From: Pseudomonas sp. WJP1
Lineage (GTDB): Bacteria; Pseudomonadota; Gammaproteobacteria; Pseudomonadales; Pseudomonadaceae
Length of the DNA: 64,000 nt
Assembly (NCBI RefSeq): GCF_028471945.1
Contig: NZ_CP110128.1
Location: 6,661,001-6,725,000 of the forward strand
Reading direction: 5' to 3'
How positions within the stretch are numbered: the stretch's first letter is position 1; the number at the start of each line of letters is the position of its first letter. Below are positions 27,509 through 35,883 of this stretch, piece after piece. The notes beneath the pieces are model-generated. The model ran no database searches and had not been told where the DNA came from. It was given only the letters and a program-made list of their open reading frames with translations. A program made the position numbers and the translations under genes.

Positions 27509-29770
27509 TTATTTGCGCAGCAGGCGCAATCCATTGAACACCACCAACAGGCTTACGCCCATGTCAGCGAACACCGCCATCCACATGGTGGCGAGCCCGG
27601 CGAAGGTTACCCCAAGAAAGATCGCCTTGATGACCAATGCCAGGGCAATGTTCTGCTTGAGGATGCTCGAGGTTTGTCGCGACAGGCGAATGAATGCGGG
27701 GATTTTGCGCAGATCGTCGTCCATGAGGGCGACATCGGCGGTTTCGATGGCGGTATCGGTGCCTGCGGCGGCCATGGCGAAACCAATCTGCGAACGCGCC
27801 AGTGCCGGTGCGTCGTTGATGCCGTCGCCGACCATTCCTACCTGATGACCCTGTGCATAAAGTGTTTCGATGGCCTGCAGCTTGTCGCCCGGCAACAAAT
27901 CGCCCTGAGCCTGATCGATGCCGACTTGTCCGGCGATCGCCTGGGCGGTGTGGACGTTGTCGCCGGTGAGCATCAGGGTTTTGATGCCCAGTTCGTGCAG
28001 CTGCTCAATGGCTTCGCGGCTGGACTCCTTCACGGTATCGGCGACGGCGAAAAGTGCCAACGGACCGGACTTGTCGAGCAATAGCACGACAGACTTGCCC
28101 TGTTTCTCCAATGCAAACAGCTTCTCTTCCAGCGCAGGTGAACATAAACCCAAATCTTCCACCAATCGATGGTTGCCCAAGTGGTAGAGCTGACCATTGA
28201 TTTCGCCACGCACGCCGCGCCCGCCCAGGGCTTCAAAGTTATCCACAGCCCAAGGTGCAGGCTGTTTATCCACAGCCGCGGTGGCGATGGCCCGTGACAC
28301 CGGGTGATCCGAACGACCGGCCAGCGCCGCTGCAATCGCCGGAGCCGTGGCGTCGGCAGAAGGGTCGAGTGACAGGTAATCGGTTTGCACCGGCTTGCCG
28401 TGGGTAATCGTGCCGGTCTTGTCCAGCGCCAGATAGTCGAGCTTGTAGCCGCCCTCCAGATAAACACCGCCCTTCACCAGGATGCCTTTGCGCGCCGCCG
28501 CCGCGAGGCCGCTGACAATGGTCACCGGCGTGGAAATCACCAAGGCACAAGGACAGGCGACAACCAGCAGGACCAGCGCGCGGTAGATCCAGTCAAACCA
28601 CAGCGCATTCATGAACAGCGGTGGAATCACCGCCACCGCCAGCGCCAGGACAAACACCGCCGGGGTGTAGATTTTCGAGAAGCTGTCGACGAAGCGCTGG
28701 GTCGGTGCCCGCGCGCCTTGAGCCTGTTCGACGGCGTGGATGATCCGCGCCAGGGTCGAATGGTTCGCTTCGGCGGTCACGGCATATTCCAGGGAACCGG
28801 CCTGGTTGATGGTGCCGGCGAACACCTTGTCGCCAACGGATTTCTCCACCGGCAGGCTTTCACCCGTGATCGGTGCCTGATCGATGGTCGAACTGCCCGA
28901 CACCACTTCACCGTCCAGGCCAATTCGCTCGCCGGGGCGTACCCGCACCCGCGCGCCGAGCTCAATGGATTTGACGTTTTGCGCAACCCAGCTGCCATCG
29001 GCCTGCAACACCGTGGCCTGCTCCGGCGTCATCTGCATCAGGCCACTGATGGCGTTGCGCGCCCGGTCCAGCGACCTGGCTTCGATCAGCTCTGCCACGG
29101 TAAACAGGAACATCACCATCGCCGCTTCCGGCCACTGTCCGATCAGGATCGCACCGGTCACCGCAATGCTCATCAGCGCATTGATATTCAGGTTGAGGTT
29201 CTTCAGGGCGATCCAGCCCTTCTTGTAGGTTGCGAGGCCGCCGCTGAGGATCGAGACCAGTGCGATGACCGCCACCACCCAGTTCGGTGCAGCGCTGGTG
29301 AAGTGAATCACCTCGGCCAGCAGCGCCCCCAGACCCGACAGTACCAAGGGCCACCAGGGCTTTTTCGCAGGCGCCGGGGCAGGCGCTTCAACGCCCTGCT
29401 CCAGCGGCTCGGCCTGCATGCCGAGGGACTTGATGGCGTCGATGATCGGTGCAGTGCCCGGCAGGTCGTGGGTCACGCCGAGCACACGGTTGATCAGGTT
29501 GAACTCCAGCTGCTGCACACCCGCCAGTTTGCCGAGTTTGTTCTGGATCAGCGTTTGCTCGGTCGGGCAATCCATGGCCTCGATGCGGAAACTGCTCAGC
29601 CGCGCGCCGGCGGTTGGCGTTTCGCTCAACTTGATCAGCGAAGGGGCCGCCACTTTGGCCGAACAGCAGGAATCGCCGTGGCCGCCATGGACATGTTTGT
29701 GCACAGGCTGCAGTTTGCGGCTGTGATCGTGATCAGCCCCGGGTTTGTGGGTGTGAAGGGAATCGCTCAT
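27509..29770 (-). CDS. cadA: Cadmium/zinc-exporting P1B-type ATPase
   Basis: A 753-residue metal pump. The N-terminus is His-rich (HTHKPGADHDHSRK, HKHVHGGHGD), then a heavy-metal domain with MDCPTEQTLIQNKL. The transmembrane CPC motif is VVACPCALVIS, the phosphorylation site DKTGTITHGKP, and the hinge MVGDGINDAPALA. It exports Cd2+, Zn2+ or Pb2+. The start at 29770 has AAGGA upstream; an earlier in-frame codon at 29905 would run through the cadA/cadR promoter. Divergent from cadR. Confidence 0.93.
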   Translation of the reverse strand: MSDSLHTHKPGADHDHSRKLQPVHKHVHGGHGDSCCSAKVAAPSLIKLSETPTAGARLSSFRIEAMDCPTEQTLIQNKLGKLAGVQQLEFNLINRVLGVTHDLPGTAPIIDAIKSLGMQAEPLEQGVEAPAPAPAKKPWWPLVLSGLGALLAEVIHFTSAAPNWVVAVIALVSILSGGLATYKKGWIALKNLNLNINALMSIAVTGAILIGQWPEAAMVMFLFTVAELIEARSLDRARNAISGLMQMTPEQATVLQADGSWVAQNVKSIELGARVRVRPGERIGLDGEVVSGSSTIDQAPITGESLPVEKSVGDKVFAGTINQAGSLEYAVTAEANHSTLARIIHAVEQAQGARAPTQRFVDSFSKIYTPAVFVLALAVAVIPPLFMNALWFDWIYRALVLLVVACPCALVISTPVTIVSGLAAAARKGILVKGGVYLEGGYKLDYLALDKTGTITHGKPVQTDYLSLDPSADATAPAIAAALAGRSDHPVSRAIATAAVDKQPAPWAVDNFEALGGRGVRGEINGQLYHLGNHRLVEDLGLCSPALEEKLFALEKQGKSVVLLLDKSGPLALFAVADTVKESSREAIEQLHELGIKTLMLTGDNVHTAQAIAGQVGIDQAQGDLLPGDKLQAIETLYAQGHQVGMVGDGINDAPALARSQIGFAMAAAGTDTAIETADVALMDDDLRKIPAFIRLSRQTSSILKQNIALALVIKAIFLGVTFAGLATMWMAVFADMGVSLLVVFNGLRLLRK

Positions 29771-29801
29771 CGGGTCGCGTCCTTGAAAGTGCCTGTTGCC
29801 A

Positions 29802-29832
29802 AGTAAAGACCCTGTAGCCACTATAGGGTCAA
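29802..29832 (-). promoter_or_regulatory. cadA promoter with CadR operator (MerR-type)
   Basis: Reading the minus strand, -35 TTGACC (29827-29832) and -10 TTTACT (29802-29807) are 19 bp apart, the overlong spacer of MerR-controlled promoters. The spacer holds a near-perfect dyad, arms GACCCTGTAG and CTATAGGGTC around CCA at 29808-29830. CadR would bind here and untwist the promoter when metal is present. Confidence 0.8.
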
Positions 29833-29855
29833 GCACCCATTTGGAGATTGCCGTC

Positions 29856-30305
29856 ATGAAGATTGGAGAGCTGGCCAAACTCACCGACTGCGCCGTGGAA
29901 ACCATCCGCTACTACGAACGCGAGAACCTGCTGCCGGAGCCGGCCCGCAGCGACGGCAACTACCGGGTCTATACCCAGGCCCACGCCGAACGCCTGACCT
30001 TCATCCGCAATTGCCGCACCCTCGACATGACCCTCGAAGAAATCCGCAGCCTGCTGGCCTTTCGCGACAGCCCGCAGGACCAGTGCGAAAGCGTCAATGC
30101 GCTGATCGATGAGCACATCCATCACGTCAAGGCGCGGATCGATGGGCTGCTGGCCCTGCAGGCGCAACTGCTCGACCTGCGCCAACGTTGTGGTGAAGGG
30201 CCGGGTATTGATCAATGCGGGATATTGCAGCGGTTGGAAGTGAGTGGCGGGGTTGTGGCGACGGAGGTGGAGCATTCCCATGTCGGGAGAAGTCATGGGC
30301 ATTGA
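29856..30305 (+). CDS. cadR: CadR, MerR-family metal-responsive regulator
   Basis: A 149-residue MerR protein. The N-terminal HTH is KIGELAKLTDCAVETIRYYE, the dimer helix follows, and metal-binding Cys are at C in SPQDQCESVNALIDEHI and in the C-terminal loop (RQRCGEGPGIDQCGI). A C-terminal His near SHGH extends it, as in Pseudomonas CadR. It activates divergent cadA on Cd(II). The start at 29856 follows TTGGAG; the ATG at 29796 lies inside the promoter. Confidence 0.93.
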   Translation: MKIGELAKLTDCAVETIRYYERENLLPEPARSDGNYRVYTQAHAERLTFIRNCRTLDMTLEEIRSLLAFRDSPQDQCESVNALIDEHIHHVKARIDGLLALQAQLLDLRQRCGEGPGIDQCGILQRLEVSGGVVATEVEHSHVGRSHGH

Positions 30306-30378
30306 GGGCCTCTTCGCGGGCAAGCCTCGCTCCTACGGATTCGGCGTGAATCTGTAGGAGCGAGGCTTGCCCGCGAAC
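30306..30378. repeat. REP pair
   Basis: Inverted REPs (CGCGGGCAAGCCTCGCTCCT / AGGAGCGAGGCTTGCCCGCG) between the convergent cadR and thyA remnant. Confidence 0.82.
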
Positions 30379-30398
30379 ACCGCGAAGCGGTGCCAGTC

Positions 30399-30712
30399 TC
30401 AGACCGCCATTGGCGCGGTCATCGGCGCATGGTGCTCGTAGCCTTCCAGCGAGAAATCACCCGGCTCGACCAGTTCCAGCCACTCCGGCTGGTAAACACC
30501 GGTCTTGGCAAACTCCGGTATGCGATCGGAAATAACCAGTTTGGGCATCGGGAACGGCTCGCGCTTGAGCTGTTCGTTGAGCATGTCCAGGTGATTTTCG
30601 TAGACGTGGGCGTCGCCGATGAAATAGGTGAACCAGCGCGGCGTGTAGCCGGTCAGGCGCCCGATCAGGCTCAGCAGCGCGGCGCCTTCGGTGAGGTTGA
30701 ACGGCGTGCCCA
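30399..30712 (-). pseudogene. thyA: Host thyA, C-terminal fragment (interrupted by the island)
   Basis: About 104 codons of the native Pseudomonas thymidylate synthase, from [19 protein letters not shown] to the C-terminus PMTAPMAV. The reading frame runs on into island DNA without thyA similarity. This portion binds dUMP and folate and cannot work without the rest, which lies at the right end of the window (63874-64000). With one shared base (T on the coding strand) the two halves rejoin in frame as CTG GGC ACG (Leu-Gly-Thr). Confidence 0.93.
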
Positions 30713-30735
30713 ATGGCTTCATGCGACACCTATGA

Positions 30736-30807
30736 TGCACACTACGACTGTATCCTTGAGCAACATCTGTATCATCTCGTAGTGCAGAATTATAATTGCA
30801 CATTACG
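30736..30807. repeat. Left-end repeat array (candidate recombinase sites)
   Basis: Three copies of a related word lie within 72 bp, starting 23 bp inside the left junction: TGCACACTACG at 30736-30746, its inverse CGTAGTGCA at 30778-30786, and TGCACATTACG at 30797-30807. The right end has CGTACTGTGCG (inverse of CGCACAGTACG) at 63842-63852. Likely recombinase or accessory binding sites. The rest of 30808-31051 holds no gene I can support. Confidence 0.5.
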
Positions 30808-31051
30808 TGAGAAATAACAAGCACTTACCTTCATTCATTGCGCATGCATTTGCGGGCCTTACCCACGTTGACGCCCAGGAAAATGTGTCGCTATGCCTAC
30901 ACTTGTTGATGGCCTCCGATACCCCTAGTTCCACCGATCTTCACGTAGACCCGTCTCGCCCACGGGCTAGTGACTCCGAACGCGTCCGTACCGTATACAC
31001 TTGGCACAGGCCATCTGCCATTACGACAACCAGTTTTGCAACGGACACCTC

Positions 31052-34000
31052 ATGGATTACAGACGCATCAGAGGCATGGATTCAGGACAGCGCCTCGCCT
31101 TTGAAGAACTCGTATGCCAGCTTGCACGACGCGAACCACCAGCCGCTGACGCGGAGTTTAAGCGAATAGAGGGCGCTGGGGGGGACGGAGGTATCGAGGC
31201 GTACTGGCTGCTTAGCGATGGAAGCGAAATAGGTTACCAAGCCAAATACTATCTAAAAGCAGGTGACATTGATTGGGCGAATATTGACGACTCCGTTAAG
31301 CGCGCCATGCAGTCACATCCATCACTGACCAAATATGTTGTGGCTTTAGCCTGCGACCTGACAGATAGAAGCGGCAAGCAAGGGGGCGGTAGAAGAGGCT
31401 GGGAACATTGGGAAGCTCATAAGGCTAAATGGATATCCTATGTTCCGCCAGGTCAGACGGTGGAGTTCATTCCTTGGACTGCCTCAGACCTGACTCACCG
31501 ACTCTCCTTATCAAATGCCGAAGGCTTGAGAAGATACTGGTTTGGGGATGTCGAATTCTCACCGACTTGGCTTTCAGAGAAAGTCGACTGGGCTGTAAAG
31601 TCTCTCGATGAAAGGTTTCATCCTGAAGATCATGTCGAAGTCGGAATTGAAAAGCTATTCAAGGTAATCTTGCACGATCAGGACATTATTTCAGAGGCCC
31701 AAGCCAAGATCGACAAAGTCTGTGCTTTAGCGAAAATAAGCAACACTGAAAATGAATTGGGCACCTCTAGCACCGCTCTCTTGGAAAGCGTTGTATCCCA
31801 GGTAAGAAGGCTTGATGCGCTTAAAGTAAAAATCACACCTGACGCTTGGCTTACTTGGCCACTGGCGGAATGCCTTGCATGCATCGAACAAATCTCGGAC
31901 AGCGTCCATGATCTCCAACGTACGGCATGGACAATCAAGGAAGAGAGACGTAATGCGAAAAAGCCCCGAAGCGAATCTTTAGAATCCTTAGATCATCAGT
32001 TGAGCGAGCTTAGCGACGCGTCATACGCACTGAGGTCATCACTTCAAGACAGATATTTCTCTGTAGAGCATAGCCGCAGTTTTTTCCTTAACGGAAAGGC
32101 CGGCACCGGCAAATCTCACTTACTTGGTAACATTGCTCAGCAAGCCATCTCGGATGGCAGGGTCGTTGTCCTTATACTCGGCCAACACTTGACTAACGAA
32201 AGTATCTGGAGCCAAGTCACTGACCGTTTAGGCCTTGGGGATATAGATCCTGATGCCTTCCTTCAAGCATTGAGTGCTGCTGCAGAGGTCACGGGCAAGC
32301 GTGGCTTGATTCTGATTGATGCTCTAAATGAGGGATCTGGCATAACCCTGTGGCGTAAGGAGCTTGCAGCGTTCATCGCTAGAATTGAGAAGCATAAAAA
32401 CCTACTGGTTGTGTTCAGTTGCAGAAGTGAATATACACCTTACGTCATACCTTCCAGCCTTGACGAAAAAGTCCCATCTTTTCTAATTCGCGGATTCGTG
32501 ACTCCTGAAGAACAGGCCCGCGCTGCTCGCATATACCTAAGTAAACGAGGAATCTCACAACCTAACGTTCCCTGGCTAGCTGCGGAATTCGTCAATCCGT
32601 TGTTTTTGCGAAGTGCCTGTATTGCGTTGAACAAAGAAAATCAAAAATGGTTTCCGAGAGGATTGACCGGTACTAAGCAGGTCTTCTCTTTTTATCTGAG
32701 AAGTATTGCTCGGCACTTAGGTACCGGAAGAGACGGCAGCGATGATCTCGTCAAACCAACCAATCAAGCCCTTTTATCGATTGCTATGGAGATGGCCGCA
32801 CAGCGGCAAGACTACGTTTGTTACTCCCACGCCATACGCATCGTTGCTGATAAGTTTCATGCCTTTCCGCCTCCATCAGGAACAACCTGGTTTGAGGTAC
32901 TTCAGCGAAGTGGATTGTTCAGGATTGATCCAGATCCAAAAAGCAGAGATATCGACCCATTCGACTCGTCTGAAGACATTGTCCGCTTTAGCTTCCAGAG
33001 GCTACAGGATTATTTGATGGCTTCGGGGCTTCTAGACGAGGTCAAAGACCCTGCAGAAGCTTTAATAAACGGCTCACTCCAGTTCATTCACAATGGAAAG
33101 CGGCTTCATCCCAAGTGGGCCGGTTTGGCGGAAGCACTGTCCGTACAGTTACCTGAACGCTTCCAAGAGGAACTTCTCGATGTCATGCCTGGCGGCGCAA
33201 ATCAATGGGTAAACGACAACTCTAGCGGCAATGCTTTCATTGAAAGTTTGCGGTGGCGAGCTAATAAGTCGTTCAGCAACCGTACACTTGAACTCTTTGA
33301 GCATTTTCTTTCTGAGAACGACGATCATTTAGACATCATGCTTCAAGTGAGTGCGAGTGTAGGCCACCCGTGGAATGCGAAGTTTTTGCACAATCGGCTG
33401 GCGGCTCAGAGCATGCCCAAGCGCGATGCGTCATGGACAACTCAGCTGAACTTCCTGTCCATGGATGAGGAAAATACCGGTCGGCGGTTGATTGAATGGA
33501 GTGCCTTTGAGCAAAGCGATCAAACAGATCCAGAAGTCCAGTACCTCTGCGCAATAACATTGACCTGGTTTTTTACTTGCTCTCACCGGGAGCTGCGAGA
33601 CAAAGCAACCAAGGCGCTTACGTCGCTCATGATCTGGAATCCCAGCCTGTATGGGATGCTTTGCAGGGATTTCAGCAAGGTAGACGACCTCTACGTTCTC
33701 GAGCGCCTACACACAGCCGCCTTCGGAGCCTGCTGTGTTGATCCTGACCGGCATCGACTGCGTACCTATTCGGAGGTCGCGTACAACGAGGTCTTCGACA
33801 GAGAGGATGTTCCGCTCTCGATTCTACTCAGGGACAGCGCGCTCGGCATTATCGAGCACGCACTGCTAAATGATCACCTGCCCGAACAGGTTGATATCGT
33901 GAAAGCAATGCCCCCTTATCAATCCAAAAACATCAGGTTGTCAGTGTCCGAAGAGGCCCTCGAAAAAGTGGCGAAGCGGGCTGGAGACTCGCAGATCCAA

Positions 34001-35551
34001 GATTCTTGCGCAGGATGGGGAGGCGATTTCGCCAGCTATGAGATCCAACCGAGGATCAGCTCGTTCTTGAACGTGCCATTGGATTTGCCGAAGCCTCTGA
34101 GCGCAACTCAGGTATATGAGCGGTTTGAGGATGAGGTCATCAACCACTGCGATCTAAGAACTGACGTCCTGAAACTGATGAACGATTTCAGGCCCAATGC
34201 ATTCAGGGATCTCAGGCTCAAGCTTTCTGAGCAAGATATTGCTGAGCGCTCAGCTTACTTCGCAAGGGCTGAAAAAATACTTCTGGATATTTTGAGCCCT
34301 GATGAGCGGGCAAGATATAAAAAGGAGTATAAAAAACGCTTTAAACCCTCGACGGCTGGGGATGAAAGGTTACCTCACGTCGATATACAGGCGGCACAGC
34401 GTTGGGTCGCCAAACGAGCGTACGGGCTAGGCTGGACAAAAAGATTGTTTCCAGATGATCGTTCAGGTCGGTATGACTACAGCCGTAATCGACCATTGAT
34501 CGAGCGCATCGGGAAAAAATACCAGTGGCTTGCTCTCGATGAGCTTCTCTGCAGCCTTGCCGACAACAAGTGGTTATCTGAGACGAGTGAACAGGGGGCA
34601 CGTCGTTATGCCAGCCCTCTAGACATCGGCACTCATCGCGACATAGATCCAACCATCCTGCTCACTGACGAGCACAGCCGGCCTGATGTACACCATCCGG
34701 TGATCGATGAGTTTCGGATATCCATACGGGAGACCGTCGAAAACGACGTGGGGAAATGGCCATTCGAGGAGGAACCCTCTGACGGCATAGCAAACCTGGT
34801 AATCCGTACTGACTCAACCCATGCGGCATGGGTAGTCCTACACGAACATCGCTCTGTGACAGTGAAGTATCCAGAGAAGGAAGGCGGGGATCACGGCTCC
34901 AGGCAACAACAGTGGCGCTTCCTGTTGCCGGTGTTGGTGAGGCGGGAGGACGAACAACAGCTTCTCGATTACATTCGGGAAAAGCAAAAGCTGGACGTGG
35001 ACTCATGGACAACCCGTGATTTCACGAACGATGGCTATCTCAGAGAGGCGCCCTGGCGCTCGACATGGGCTCAAGAGCAATGGTCAACGTACGATTTTCA
35101 CGGCATAGGAGAAATCGAAGTTGCCTATCCCTGCTTCCGCCACTATTGGGAATCACATCTCGATGTCTCAATGCCCGAAGGAGCGCAGGCTTTAATACCG
35201 GCGCCTTGGCTGGCCCAGAGGCTCAACCTGAAGCCGCATCCTACGGATGAAGCTGTCTATGTGGATCACTCTGGAGAAACTCGCTTCATTTGCGGCAGAA
35301 GCCCAGGTGATGGCTCACACGCGTTTATCCACCAGCAGCTTTTCCAGACATTTCTGGAGGAAGACGGGCTTGCTTGCGTATGGGTTTTTGTGACGGAACG
35401 TAGCGCATGGCCGGGCGGTGACAATGAACATGCATCCCGGAGACGCTCAGAGGGTGTGGTGTGGGACGTGCATAGCAAGTTACAGCTGTTTCATTGGAGC
35501 GATGATTGGGCCAGGGGCGACTCAGAGCAGTACGTACCCGCAAAGTTTTAG
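31052..35551 (+). CDS. Avs4-like antiphage STAND NTPase with N-terminal Mrr-like nuclease domain
   Basis: A protein of about 1,499 residues. The N-terminal ~140 residues look like a PD-(D/E)XK nuclease of the Mrr type: GAGGDGGIEAYW followed by GYQAKYY gives the D...QxK pattern. A P-loop NTPase follows with Walker A NGKAGTGKSHLL (near residue 350) and Walker B LILIDALNEG (near 420); IDALNE is characteristic of AVAST/Avs proteins. A long C-terminal region without motifs would be the repeat-rich sensor, so the layout fits type 4 Avs, which recognises a phage protein and then degrades DNA. The start is uncertain: 31052 (MDYRRIRGMDSG) is preferred; TTG 31001 and ATG 31076 are alternatives. Assignment to type 4 rests on domain order. 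Confidence 0.72.
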   Translation: MDYRRIRGMDSGQRLAFEELVCQLARREPPAADAEFKRIEGAGGDGGIEAYWLLSDGSEIGYQAKYYLKAGDIDWANIDDSVKRAMQSHPSLTKYVVALACDLTDRSGKQGGGRRGWEHWEAHKAKWISYVPPGQTVEFIPWTASDLTHRLSLSNAEGLRRYWFGDVEFSPTWLSEKVDWAVKSLDERFHPEDHVEVGIEKLFKVILHDQDIISEAQAKIDKVCALAKISNTENELGTSSTALLESVVSQVRRLDALKVKITPDAWLTWPLAECLACIEQISDSVHDLQRTAWTIKEERRNAKKPRSESLESLDHQLSELSDASYALRSSLQDRYFSVEHSRSFFLNGKAGTGKSHLLGNIAQQAISDGRVVVLILGQHLTNESIWSQVTDRLGLGDIDPDAFLQALSAAAEVTGKRGLILIDALNEGSGITLWRKELAAFIARIEKHKNLLVVFSCRSEYTPYVIPSSLDEKVPSFLIRGFVTPEEQARAARIYLSKRGISQPNVPWLAAEFVNPLFLRSACIALNKENQKWFPRGLTGTKQVFSFYLRSIARHLGTGRDGSDDLVKPTNQALLSIAMEMAAQRQDYVCYSHAIRIVADKFHAFPPPSGTTWFEVLQRSGLFRIDPDPKSRDIDPFDSSEDIVRFSFQRLQDYLMASGLLDEVKDPAEALINGSLQFIHNGKRLHPKWAGLAEALSVQLPERFQEELLDVMPGGANQWVNDNSSGNAFIESLRWRANKSFSNRTLELFEHFLSENDDHLDIMLQVSASVGHPWNAKFLHNRLAAQSMPKRDASWTTQLNFLSMDEENTGRRLIEWSAFEQSDQTDPEVQYLCAITLTWFFTCSHRELRDKATKALTSLMIWNPSLYGMLCRDFSKVDDLYVLERLHTAAFGACCVDPDRHRLRTYSEVAYNEVFDREDVPLSILLRDSALGIIEHALLNDHLPEQVDIVKAMPPYQSKNIRLSVSEEALEKVAKRAGDSQIQDSCAGWGGDFASYEIQPRISSFLNVPLDLPKPLSATQVYERFEDEVINHCDLRTDVLKLMNDFRPNAFRDLRLKLSEQDIAERSAYFARAEKILLDILSPDERARYKKEYKKRFKPSTAGDERLPHVDIQAAQRWVAKRAYGLGWTKRLFPDDRSGRYDYSRNRPLIERIGKKYQWLALDELLCSLADNKWLSETSEQGARRYASPLDIGTHRDIDPTILLTDEHSRPDVHHPVIDEFRISIRETVENDVGKWPFEEEPSDGIANLVIRTDSTHAAWVVLHEHRSVTVKYPEKEGGDHGSRQQQWRFLLPVLVRREDEQQLLDYIREKQKLDVDSWTTRDFTNDGYLREAPWRSTWAQEQWSTYDFHGIGEIEVAYPCFRHYWESHLDVSMPEGAQALIPAPWLAQRLNLKPHPTDEAVYVDHSGETRFICGRSPGDGSHAFIHQQLFQTFLEEDGLACVWVFVTERSAWPGGDNEHASRRRSEGVVWDVHSKLQLFHWSDDWARGDSEQYVPAKF

Positions 35552-35642
35552 TTAACCAGCTCACATCAGTAGCACGAATAGCCCTAAGTATCTGCGTTGG
35601 TGTCTCGCAGCTTGATGGCGACTCACGCAGAATCCGGTTTGG

Positions 35643-35745
35643 GCTTGTCCCCTTCGGGGTACGGCTGTCGTAAACCAAATCCTGGCTTTGCCAGGTTTTG
35701 GCCCTCCGGGCTTCATCCTCAAGCCTCTGGCCCATCCTGGGCCGG
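35643..35745 (-). repeat. Multi-hairpin structured repeat, copy A
   Basis: A ~100-nt element between the Avs-like and OLD genes; in the minus orientation it matches copies B (42264-42355) and C (51632-51726). Hairpins: GGCCC/GGGCC, GCCC/GGGC, CCTGG/CCAGG and CCCC/GGGG. Single-stranded words GAGGCTTGAGGAT and TTTACGACAGCC are conserved. Against copy B the CCTGG/CCAGG stem is CCCGG/CCGGG, a compensatory change. The remainder of 35552-35883 shows nothing else. Confidence 0.65.
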
Positions 35746-35883
35746 CGCGCTCCGCTTGCGCTAGAGAGGATATGTGCTCACAGCGCTGCTGCATCCTTGA
35801 GCAATGATGCCAGGACTATGGCGCATCGCCACTTTTCGGCTACGCTGAGGAGCCCTGCCCACCGTAGAAAAGGAATTCATCCC

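Noticed and set aside
30399..30824. An ORF that fuses island-encoded residues to the host ThyA C-terminus (141 aa)
   Set aside because: The N-terminal ~37 residues come from island end DNA and the catalytic Cys is missing, so it is a chance readthrough of the thyA fragment, not a gene.
30807..31169. A 120-aa ORF before the Avs-like gene
   Set aside because: It overlaps the Avs frame, lacks an RBS and has low-complexity Thr/Ser content; the Avs frame is clearly coding.
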